Part shown: positions 1 through 5,811 of the stretch, piece by piece
Layout: every line of letters begins with the position of its first letter
How positions within the stretch are numbered: the stretch's first letter is position 1
Assembly: GCA_913049615.1 (NCBI GenBank)
Contig: CAJWZI010000115.1
Location: 1 to 6,062 of the forward strand
Direction of reading: 5' to 3'
DNA length: 6,062 bases
Origin: an uncultured Alphaproteobacteria bacterium
GTDB taxonomy: Bacteria; Pseudomonadota; Alphaproteobacteria; GCA-2731375
Translations under genes and position numbers: made by a program
Notes under the pieces: model-generated
Databases searched by the model: none
What the model saw: only the letters and a program-made list of their open reading frames with translations
What the model was told of the DNA's origin: nothing

Positions 1-1654
1 GTAAAGCAAGTTCTTCGCCTTGGCAGAAATACCGGATGTCGGCCTGATAGCTTAGTTCTTGGCGTCCCTCATCTATGCCTTCCTCGCGCAGCCAGCCGCG
101 CGCTTCCCGGCCCAACCGTCCATAGATCTCCTCTAACTGGCTGCCGTTGGCTTCCCTGACATTGCGCACATAGGTTTGGGCGAATTCGTTTTTCACATCG
201 GAGCAAAGGAAGCCCAGTGCAGACAGCACGCCGGGCGTCGGCGGTACGATAACCGGATAGCAATTGCCCAGAATGCCTATGGCGTTGCCATGCAGGGGTC
301 CCGCACCGCCAAAGGCTACCAGGGCAAATTCCCTAGGATCCAGGCCCTTTTGCACGCTGACCAGACGCAGTGCGCCGAACATTTTTTCGTTGACGATATC
401 TAGAATGCCTAGAGCCGCCTGATACAGATCGAGTCCCAGCCTGCGGGCGATTTTGCCGACAGCCTCTTCCGCCGCCTTTAAATCCAGATCCATTTGCCCG
501 TCCAGTAAACGGGGTGGCAGACGTCCCAATAGTAGGTTCGCATCGGTGACGGTGGGCTGTTCACCGCCCTTGCCGTAACAGGCGGGGCCGGGGGCCGCGC
601 CGGCGCTTTCCGGACCTACGCGCAGAGCGCCCGTCATGGGCACATGAGCGATGGATCCGCCGCCTGCGCCTACGGAATGCACCTCTACTGATGGGATTTT
701 GATGGGGTAGTAGCCTAGGGACGTCTGCCGAGAAATTAACGGCTTACCATCCTGGATTAGTGAGACATCCGTTGATGTGCCGCCCATATCAAAGCCCAGG
801 GCATTTTCATATCCGGCCAGCTTGGCCAGGAACGCTGCGCCTGAAACACCGCCGGCCGGCCCCGACAACATGGTGTGTACAGGCGAATCCGAGGCTCGCT
901 GTACGGACATCAGTCCGCCGTCCGAGCGGACGATGTTGACATGGGGCGAAATCTGAATGGCCTTCAGTTTATCCTCAAAACTGGTTAGATAGCTGCGCAT
1001 GGATGGGCCCACATAGGCATTCATCACCGTGACCAAGGTTCGTTCATATTCCCGGAACTCGGGCAGAATATCTGAGGAAAGAGAGATCGGGATTTCCGCG
1101 TCGACCTCTTCAATGATGGAGCGTAGGCGCCGTTCATGATCGGGGTTGGCATAGGAATGTAGTAGGGACACAGTAATTGATTCCACGCCAGCGTCGATTA
1201 ACCCCTGTACCGCCTGGCGGGCCACGTTTTCATCCAAGGGCGTGATCACATCCCCTCGGGCGCTCATGCGCTCGGAGACGCCGCGGGTCAGCTCCAAATC
1301 CGCCAATGGATCCGGCTTTTCCATGATCATCCAACCGGTTAGAGGACCCGGCGTCCGACTGCGGGCTAAATGTAGCACCTGCTCGAAATCCTTAGTTACC
1401 AGCAGGCCTACCTTCGCGCCTTTTTCCTCCAAGACAATGTTGGTAGACACGGTGGTGCCGTGCAATAGAGCATTAATCTCGTTTGGTGCAATCTTGGACG
1501 CAGCGATGAGTTCAGAAATGCCAGTCATTACGCCGATGGACTGGTCTTGCGGCGTGGAAGGTGTCTTCAATAACCGCAACTCACCATTCTGCTCATTGAA
1601 CAGCAACAGATCCGTGAAGGTGCCGCCGACATCCACGCCCAAACGGTTACTCAT
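1..1654 (-). CDS. hyuA: Hydantoinase A / 5-oxoprolinase family protein, N-terminal part (3' end outside window)
   Basis: This is an ATP-dependent ring-opening enzyme subunit of the HyuA/OplA/acetone carboxylase family. It normally acts in the cytoplasm with a HyuB partner on hydantoins, 5-oxoproline or related cyclic amides. I translated 551 uninterrupted codons from an ATG at 1654 to the left edge; the family is usually about 680-720 residues, so roughly the last fifth is missing. Visible motifs are the N-terminal phosphate-binding GVDVGGTFTD (6-15), HGTTVSTN (65-72), SGPAGG (264-269), the second nucleotide-binding loop FDMGGTSTD (288-296), GAGGGSIA (329-336), GPESAGAAPGPACYG (347-361) and FGGAGPLH (448-455). 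A strong GGGGAGG site lies 4 bases before the ATG. A hyuB gene would be expected beyond the left edge. The family is certain, but the exact substrate cannot be told from sequence, so the symbol is generic. Confidence 0.93.
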   Translation of the reverse strand, partial: MSNRLGVDVGGTFTDLLLFNEQNGELRLLKTPSTPQDQSIGVMTGISELIAASKIAPNEINALLHGTTVSTNIVLEEKGAKVGLLVTKDFEQVLHLARSRTPGPLTGWMIMEKPDPLADLELTRGVSERMSARGDVITPLDENVARQAVQGLIDAGVESITVSLLHSYANPDHERRLRSIIEEVDAEIPISLSSDILPEFREYERTLVTVMNAYVGPSMRSYLTSFEDKLKAIQISPHVNIVRSDGGLMSVQRASDSPVHTMLSGPAGGVSGAAFLAKLAGYENALGFDMGGTSTDVSLIQDGKPLISRQTSLGYYPIKIPSVEVHSVGAGGGSIAHVPMTGALRVGPESAGAAPGPACYGKGGEQPTVTDANLLLGRLPPRLLDGQMDLDLKAAEEAVGKIARRLGLDLYQAALGILDIVNEKMFGALRLVSVQKGLDPREFALVAFGGAGPLHGNAIGILGNCYPVIVPPTPGVLSALGFLCSDVKNEFAQTYVRNVREANGSQLEEIYGRLGREARGWLREEGIDEGRQELSYQADIRYFCQGEELAL

Positions 1655-1658
1655 TCCG

Positions 1659-1687
1659 CCTCCCCATTATTGTTGCCCTATTTTATA
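1659..1687 (-). promoter_or_regulatory. Ribosome binding site and -10-like element for hyuA
   Basis: Read on the minus strand, TATAAAAT (1687-1680) resembles a -10 box and lies about 25 bases upstream of the hyuA ATG. The Shine-Dalgarno GGGGAGG (1665-1659) follows. I find no good -35 hexamer at 16-18 bases upstream of the -10, so the promoter part is weak. The ribosome binding site is convincing and fixes the start codon. A promoter here would give a very short leader. Confidence 0.35.
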
Positions 1688-1737
1688 CATACGTTTTCCG
1701 AATTACGCCCCCGAAATCGACGTGTTTTAGAGTAGTT

Positions 1738-1765
1738 TTGACAATCCCGTTCTTTCGGGTACCAT
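1738..1765 (+). promoter_or_regulatory. Putative sigma70 promoter for the membrane protein gene
   Basis: A perfect -35 hexamer TTGACA (1738-1743) is followed after 16 bases by TACCAT (1760-1765), which matches four of six -10 positions. Transcription would start near 1772, about 34 bases before the ATG at 1806. Two short inverted repeats overlap the spacer and the start region: CCCG-6-CGGG (1746-1759) and ATCCC-8-GGGAT (1764-1781). They could be operator half-sites or chance. The region lies between two divergent genes, where a promoter is expected. Confidence 0.45.
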
Positions 1766-1805
1766 CCCGCCGTATTGGGATCAGTAACAGCGTGGCTGGG
1801 GCGAA

Positions 1806-2327
1806 ATGGCGGAAGAAAAAATAGGGCGGCAGCCAAAATTCTGGATTGGATTGATAGCGCTGATCATTTTGTTGATCTTTCTTTATTTTTATAAGCCGTT
1901 CGAGACATATTTGGTAGCTCGCATTCCTGGCATCCATTTTTCCAACGTGGTCTTCTGGTTTGCCTCGTTGGTAGGCATTGTGGGCTATGTGATCGCCCAT
2001 TGGCAAAATTTTCGTAACCAGTTTGGCCGTGTTGGAGGCGCACTGAATGTGGAAACATTGCTGTTTGACAGCTTGCAGGTGTCGATACTAGTCGCCGTTA
2101 TTTTTTGCGCTGGTGGTACGCTTCAGGCGGTGGCCATGCTTGGCGAACATTTGGTGGGCCGCGGCGCCATCGTCGGCGGTGAATTCGGCGAAAAGCTGTT
2201 GGCGATTATCCTCATGGTAATCCTGGCTATCTTGTTCTATCTGCTACACCATGTAGTGCGTGCTTTCCGCGATGGCTGGACAACCCGCCGCGCCCCACCC
2301 CGCAGTTCAACGTCCTCGACGGAATAA
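1806..2327 (+). CDS. Four-helix integral membrane protein of unknown function
   Basis: I do not recognise the family of this 173-residue protein. Four strongly hydrophobic stretches are visible: about 12-30, 47-66, 90-112 and 130-151. They are separated by short loops with basic residues at K30/R39 and R70/R75. The N-terminus (K5, R8, K11) and the C-terminal tail (152-173, with R152, R155, R160, R161, R165, then Ser/Thr-rich) are both basic, which by the positive-inside rule suggests both ends are cytoplasmic. There is no signal-peptide cleavage site, enzyme motif or CxxC. The start is the ATG at 1806, preceded 4 bases upstream by GGGG, a modest ribosome binding site. It is the only plus-strand gene here, divergent from hyuA and convergent with the methyltransferase, so it is probably transcribed alone. 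It is likely a real gene because the hydrophobic pattern is coherent over its whole length. Confidence 0.78.
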   Translation: MAEEKIGRQPKFWIGLIALIILLIFLYFYKPFETYLVARIPGIHFSNVVFWFASLVGIVGYVIAHWQNFRNQFGRVGGALNVETLLFDSLQVSILVAVIFCAGGTLQAVAMLGEHLVGRGAIVGGEFGEKLLAIILMVILAILFYLLHHVVRAFRDGWTTRRAPPRSSTSSTE

Positions 2328-2355
2328 ACTGGTCGCTGCGGCTCTGGAACATTAT

Positions 2356-2444
2356 AGGGCTGTTGCCCTGAGGTTGTAGGCTGATTGCTCCGAGAATTTA
2401 GGATCTGGAGACCCCTGACATTGTTGTTTGAGCGGTTGGCCGCT
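2356..2444 (+). other. Two small perfect hairpins in the 3' intergenic gap
   Basis: The gap 2328-2544 holds no convincing gene. It contains two short perfect stem-loops: AGGGC-TGTT-GCCCT (2356-2369) and AGCGG-TTGG-CCGCT (2431-2444). Neither is followed by a T-tract on the plus strand, so neither is a good intrinsic terminator. They may stabilise the 3' end of the membrane-protein message or be incidental. Confidence 0.3.
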
Positions 2445-2531
2445 TTGGAGGAGCCCCATGATTTCCCATGTTGCGGGGCCGATTTCCGGCATCAATTTCG
2501 GCTTTGTATTGCAATCAAAGGAATTGCGCGG

Positions 2532-2557
2532 AAAGGGCCCGGACTTAGGCCTTTTTT
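2532..2557 (+). terminator. Possible intrinsic terminator of the membrane protein gene
   Basis: On the plus strand, AAAGG(G)CC (2532-2539) can pair with GGCCTTT (2548-2554), with one bulged G and an 8-base loop, and the run TTTTTT covers 2552-2557. The stem is partly built from the T-run, so only about three free U residues remain. It lies about 200 bases after the membrane-protein stop and overlaps the TAA of the convergent methyltransferase (2545-2547). On the minus strand the same stem leads into only three Ts, so it would act better for plus-strand transcripts. Confidence 0.4.
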
Positions 2558-3345
2558 GCGATGGCAGTGACAAAGGGAAGGGCGGCATAGAACTGGCCAT
2601 CATCGATGCGCCGCTGGCATTCCTGTTTTAGTGCTTTGGCCACCGCTTCGCCGATTAGGCCCCGTTTCACCATGGTATCCGCACCCATGTTTACCCAAAA
2701 TTGTCCGGTGCTGATGCCAGCGATATCAACCCGGTTGTGACCCTTGAATATTTGAACCTCAAACTCCTTGGATTTCAGTAAGCCAGGCAATCGGGGGCTG
2801 AGCCAACGATCGGTCACATTACCTTCTAGCCACACTTCGACGCAGGCTTGCAGAGGGTCGCCATCGCCAATAGCAACGGAGGTTTTTGAAAAGTCGGCGT
2901 CGCAAACCGCTAGCTGTCCGCTTGACTTTAACAGGCGCCGGGTTTCGTCCAGGATGGCGGATTGATCAGGAACATGACTTAAAAGGGTATGCAGAACAAC
3001 GATGTCGGCTATGCCGACTTCCAAACTGGTCGACTCCCCCCTTCCCACATGAAATTCGAGCTTGCGGTTATTGGCGAGCTGATTGGCGGTGGCAACCAAG
3101 GCAGCGGCCGGCTCAACGCCAATGACGCGGTCGACTTCTTCTATTTCAGCGAACCGGCGGCAAACGGGCCCCGTGCCGCACCCAAGTTCGACCACTACCG
3201 CGCCTTTGCTAATAGTCAGGTCCTGGATATAACTTTCTAGAATGGCTTGTTGTGCCGGATCCTTGGCTCGTCCCTCCAGGGAGGAGCCAATCATCTGCAA
3301 TACGTGATCTGGTGCATCTGCCAAGGTTTGAAAAAGATCAGCCAT
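2545..3345 (-). CDS. Class I SAM-dependent methyltransferase
   Basis: This 266-residue soluble protein has a Rossmann-type methyltransferase core. Motif I is VVELGCGTG (51-59). The acidic residue that holds the SAM ribose follows in GVEP (E78), and the motif IV-like strand ADIVVLHTLLSHV (113-125) is clear. A 45-residue N-terminal helical lid precedes the core, and the C-terminal ~70 residues carry no motif I recognise. The methyl acceptor cannot be deduced. I chose the ATG at 3345, which has a weak GGATGG a few bases upstream; a TTG at 3357 would add four residues but has no ribosome binding site. The gene begins 20 bases after the GTPase stop (3366-3368) and is therefore probably the last gene of the four-gene operon. 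The codons after the core run without interruption to TAA at 2545-2547. Confidence 0.88.
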   Translation of the reverse strand: MADLFQTLADAPDHVLQMIGSSLEGRAKDPAQQAILESYIQDLTISKGAVVVELGCGTGPVCRRFAEIEEVDRVIGVEPAAALVATANQLANNRKLEFHVGRGESTSLEVGIADIVVLHTLLSHVPDQSAILDETRRLLKSSGQLAVCDADFSKTSVAIGDGDPLQACVEVWLEGNVTDRWLSPRLPGLLKSKEFEVQIFKGHNRVDIAGISTGQFWVNMGADTMVKRGLIGEAVAKALKQECQRRIDDGQFYAALPFVTAIAKKA

Positions 3346-3365
3346 AAACCCATCCAATCAATTAT

Positions 3366-4403
3366 CTATGCAGCCTTTCCGGATGTGGCACCGGGATTAG
3401 CTAAACGGTTGAATGCCATCAGGGACCGCTTGATTTGGCCTTGATCCATATCTCGTACTATAAAAATTATCCGGGATTGCCGGTTCTTATTTGGCCAATC
3501 GGGCAAATGCGATGGCGGATGGACAATGTGCTGAACACCGTTGATTAGGACCGGTGTGGGCACGCCGGCAACGTTCAATAGTCCCTTGATGCGCAGGACA
3601 TTATTTCCGTGGCGGTGCAGTAGCATGCTCATCCAAATGCCAAATGCGGTCCAATCAAGCGGCTCGTCGTAGGTTACGGCAAATGATTGTACCTGATCTG
3701 CATGTTCATGGACCAAGGCGTCGTCACCATCTGCTGCCGTAAGCCATTGTTTCACTTCACGTTGACGTCCTTTTTCATCGTAGAGGTCATCAATCAAAAG
3801 GGAGGCGGGTTGAACGTCGCCGGCTGCAACCCGGATTATCGGGGCAGATTGATTCAAGCGGAGCAATTCGGATTCCAGAACGAGAAGCTCATCGTCCGGC
3901 GCCAAGTCGGTCTTTGTCACGATCAATTGGTCGGCCATGGCGACTTGTTTGACGGGTTCTGGGAAGTTCCGAAGTTGTGCAGTACCATTAACTGCATCAA
4001 CAGTCGTGATGATCCCGCCCAGGCGGAAATGATGCTGCAGTACGGTCTCAGTTAACAGGGTGTAGGCGATGGGGGCTGGATCAGCCAAGCCTGAGGTTTC
4101 TATCACGACGCGTCGGAAAAAAGGAATTCCACCGCTTTGCCTTTTCGACAATAAATCACGCAGGGCCTCCTTTAGATCGCCACGAATGGCGCAACAGACA
4201 CAGCCGTTATCTAGTAGCAGGGCGCCTTCGCTGACGTTCGTCACCAATTCATGGTCTAGTCCGATGGCACCGTATTCATTGATCAAAATGGCGGTATCCC
4301 GCAAATCAGGCGCGGTCAACAGCCCTTTCAATAGGGTGGTTTTTCCACTGCCCAGAAAACCGGTAATGATATTGATTGGAGTTTGTTCTGAATATTTTCC
4401 CAC
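3366..4403 (-). CDS. COG0523 (CobW/P47K-type) GTPase, probable metallochaperone
   Basis: This 345-residue G3E-family P-loop GTPase belongs to the COG0523 group, whose members deliver zinc, cobalt or other metals to client enzymes. The Walker A loop is GFLGSGKTT (15-23). The metal motif is CVCC (68-71, in GCVCCAIRGDL). The Walker B/switch segment is ETSGLADP (102-109), and the guanine-recognition motif is TKTD (163-166). The C-terminal CobW_C domain is present, with the HRHGNN...RIKGLLNV segment, VQHIVHPP and a terminal SRIIFIVRDM strand. The His-rich linker found in some subfamilies is absent; only HEH is seen near residue 230. Translation starts at a GTG (4403-4401), two bases after the TAA of the CxxC gene, which indicates translational coupling. 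The metal and client are unknown. The best candidate client is the deacetylase-like hydrolase in the same operon. Vitamin B12 synthesis (true CobW) is unlikely, as no cob genes are nearby. Confidence 0.93.
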   Translation of the reverse strand: MGKYSEQTPINIITGFLGSGKTTLLKGLLTAPDLRDTAILINEYGAIGLDHELVTNVSEGALLLDNGCVCCAIRGDLKEALRDLLSKRQSGGIPFFRRVVIETSGLADPAPIAYTLLTETVLQHHFRLGGIITTVDAVNGTAQLRNFPEPVKQVAMADQLIVTKTDLAPDDELLVLESELLRLNQSAPIIRVAAGDVQPASLLIDDLYDEKGRQREVKQWLTAADGDDALVHEHADQVQSFAVTYDEPLDWTAFGIWMSMLLHRHGNNVLRIKGLLNVAGVPTPVLINGVQHIVHPPSHLPDWPNKNRQSRIIFIVRDMDQGQIKRSLMAFNRLANPGATSGKAA

Positions 4404-4405
4404 GG

Positions 4406-4729
4406 TTAGTATTCGTCCAGACTACGCAATAGATCCTCTTCCAACGGGTCAAAATCCGACCGCGTTAGATTTTCGGTAGCGGCCCACATTTCGGAAAGAT
4501 TTTTCACTATGGCTGTGCGTCCAGTGCGTCCGCGCAGAAGATGGCCACCACCCGACCAATCACCTAGGTGCAGGCCGTAGTGGCGCAGGATTTTGTTCAC
4601 GAGGCGCGTGCGTTGTTGTCTTTCCCGGGCGCGGGTATGGAGCTGTTGCCGGGCTGCAAAGGCCTCAGGTGCTGCAGCGCTATCTGTCCAGTGACCGCGT
4701 CCGCCTAGCACACCGCAAAGTGCACACAT
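4406..4729 (-). CDS. Small CxxC protein, conserved-type partner of COG0523 GTPase
   Basis: This 107-residue protein has no domain with a known function. It opens with CALCG (C2, C5), followed by a glycine-rich turn and HWTD (13-16); the two cysteines and H13 could bind a metal such as zinc. Residues 26-50 are strongly basic and probably helical. A middle part with GGGH and RTGRT leads to a short IVKNLSEMW segment, and the tail (92-107, DFDPLEEDLLRSLDEY) is acidic. From memory, similar short proteins starting MCxLCGVLG...HWTD sit beside COG0523 GTPases in Rhizobiales and relatives; I could not search to confirm this. The ATG at 4729 is three bases after the hydrolase stop codon, with only AGG as ribosome binding site, so coupling to upstream translation is likely. 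It could be a metal carrier, a GTPase regulator or a subunit of the hydrolase. Those roles are guesses. Confidence 0.85.
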   Translation of the reverse strand: MCALCGVLGGRGHWTDSAAAPEAFAARQQLHTRARERQQRTRLVNKILRHYGLHLGDWSGGGHLLRGRTGRTAIVKNLSEMWAATENLTRSDFDPLEEDLLRSLDEY

Positions 4730-4732
4730 GGC

Positions 4733-5761
4733 CTAGGCCGAGGGTGCTGGCACGCCAGTAGTCTGGCGCGGGCACCGTTGTGCAAAATCGTCGGCAATAT
4801 CGTCGAACGTGGTGAATTTCACGCCCGAATGGGACATGATGTATTCGATCATACGCTCCAGCATCAATAAGACCTGCGGCCGGCCTGAGACGTCTGGGTG
4901 GATAGTCATGGTAAACACGGCGTAGTCGTATTCTCGGTAGACCCAATCGAACTGATCCTTCCACAATTCCTCGATATCCCGAGGATTGACGAAGCCGAAA
5001 CTGTTGGGCGCTGATTTGATGAACATCATGGGGGGTAAATCATCCAGGTACCAGCTGCCGGGGATGTCAATCAGATCAGTTTCCCCACCACGGACCAATG
5101 GTTTCATCCATTCGTCGGGATGTTTTGCATAGTCGATAGGGGTCCAACTGTCGCCTACACGTACATAAAAGGGGTGGAAGTCGTCGTTCATCAAACTGTG
5201 GTCGTACTTGATGCCCCGCGCCAACAAAAGTTCGTTAGTAACGGGGCTAAACTCCCACCACGGTGCCACATAACCGGTTGGCCGGCGGCCGGAAATGCGT
5301 TCAATAAGGTCAATGCATTTATCCATCACGGCGATTTCCTGCTCAGGAGTCATGGCGATGGGATTTTCATGTGAATAGCCATGCATCCCAATCTCATGGC
5401 CCGCGTCCACCACCAGCTTGCACTGTTCGGGAAAGGTTTCGATGGAATGCCCGGGGATGAACCACGTGGTGGGAATATCGTAACCATTGAATAATCGGAC
5501 AAGCCGGGGCACACCCACCTCACCCGCGAATAGACCACGCGAAATATCGCAAGGGCTGTCCTCGCCCCCATAGGACCCCAGCCAACCGGCCACCGCGTCC
5601 ACGTCGACGCCAAAGGCACAAAAGATCTCTTTCTTGCCGGACGTGCCCGCCCTTGGCCCCGTATGCCCCAGTGGTGAAACGCCGGCGCTTGGCGTCAGCA
5701 GTGGACGGGGGCGATACCGTTCACTTTGCCGGGTTGGTCTTCCAGTATAGCTGGGGCTCAT
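4733..5761 (-). CDS. Polysaccharide deacetylase-family hydrolase, PgdA/PuuE-like (possible cyclic imidase)
   Basis: This 342-residue NodB-fold protein closely resembles Helicobacter pylori HP0310 (PgdA), as I remember that sequence, and the related PuuE allantoinases and cyclic imide hydrolases. These cleave C-N bonds of N-acetyl groups or cyclic amides. Key elements are [10 protein letters not shown] (51-60), whose D55 corresponds to the metal/catalytic Asp; HGYSH (127-131), giving the metal-binding histidines H127 and H131; [10 protein letters not shown] (163-172); and IHPDVSGRP (287-295). The three metal ligands keep the spacing of HP0310, shifted by about 41 residues. That shift comes from an N-terminal extension (1-42) rich in Pro, Arg, Ser and Gly, which looks disordered and is neither a signal peptide nor a membrane anchor, so the protein is probably cytoplasmic. 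The ATG at 5761 follows GGGAGAGG by about seven bases, and there is no other ATG, GTG or TTG start in frame nearer the core. It is the first gene of the operon. Substrate undetermined. Confidence 0.92.
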   Translation of the reverse strand: MSPSYTGRPTRQSERYRPRPLLTPSAGVSPLGHTGPRAGTSGKKEIFCAFGVDVDAVAGWLGSYGGEDSPCDISRGLFAGEVGVPRLVRLFNGYDIPTTWFIPGHSIETFPEQCKLVVDAGHEIGMHGYSHENPIAMTPEQEIAVMDKCIDLIERISGRRPTGYVAPWWEFSPVTNELLLARGIKYDHSLMNDDFHPFYVRVGDSWTPIDYAKHPDEWMKPLVRGGETDLIDIPGSWYLDDLPPMMFIKSAPNSFGFVNPRDIEELWKDQFDWVYREYDYAVFTMTIHPDVSGRPQVLLMLERMIEYIMSHSGVKFTTFDDIADDFAQRCPRQTTGVPAPSA

Positions 5762-5766
5762 TTGAC

Positions 5767-5779
5767 ATCCTCTCCCACA
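5767..5779 (-). promoter_or_regulatory. Strong ribosome binding site of the operon's first gene
   Basis: On the minus strand, GTGGGAGAGGATG (5779-5767) includes a GGGAGAGG Shine-Dalgarno about seven bases before the ATG at 5761. It decides the start because it supports the unusual N-terminal extension of the hydrolase rather than a start near residue 43, where no start codon exists. Confidence 0.65.
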
Positions 5780-5793
5780 CGGACATTAGGCGT

Positions 5794-5811
5794 GGTCAGT
5801 TTTCACTGACC
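5794..5811 (-). promoter_or_regulatory. Perfect inverted repeat / GAAA-loop hairpin upstream of the operon
   Basis: GGTCAGT (5794-5800) and ACTGACC (5805-5811) form a perfect 7-bp inverted repeat with a four-base spacer. In the minus-strand transcript the loop reads GAAA, a GNRA-type tetraloop on a stable stem. It ends 32 bases before the hydrolase start codon. It could be an operator for a dimeric repressor or an RNA element in the leader. No T-tract follows in either direction, so it is not an intrinsic terminator. I cannot match it to a known regulator. Confidence 0.5.

Noticed and set aside
1242..1730. 162-codon plus-strand open frame
   Set aside because: It lies almost wholly antisense to the hyuA coding frame, which carries every family motif. 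The translation has no recognisable motif and is rich in Ser, Pro and Arg as expected of a shadow frame.
1683..2006. 107-codon minus-strand open frame across the divergent region
   Set aside because: It is antisense to the start of the membrane protein and covers the predicted promoters. The composition is unremarkable and no motif is visible.
3343..3357. TTG start at 3357 for the methyltransferase
   Set aside because: It has no ribosome binding site upstream, and the ATG at 3345 keeps the full methyltransferase core. It stays possible, since the difference is only four residues.
3687..4055. 122-codon plus-strand open frame
   Set aside because: It is antisense to the middle of the COG0523 GTPase, which is intact and motif-complete. 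There is no domain in the shadow translation.
4730..4739. Ten-base palindrome GGCCTAGGCC between the hydrolase stop and the CxxC start
   Set aside because: It has no spacer, so it cannot form an RNA hairpin, and it is explained by the stop codon and the AGG ribosome binding site. A chance palindrome is more likely than a site.
4680..4964. 94-codon minus-strand open frame overlapping the hydrolase and the CxxC gene
   Set aside because: It is an out-of-frame reading of the hydrolase C-terminus, which contains the conserved IHPDVSGRP segment in the real frame. It is extremely Arg-rich and has no motif.
2545..5761. Cobalamin biosynthesis locus because of the CobW-like GTPase
   Set aside because: No other cobalamin gene is present, and the methyltransferase does not show the features of precorrin methyltransferases, which are a different fold (class III). 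COG0523 members have many non-B12 roles.
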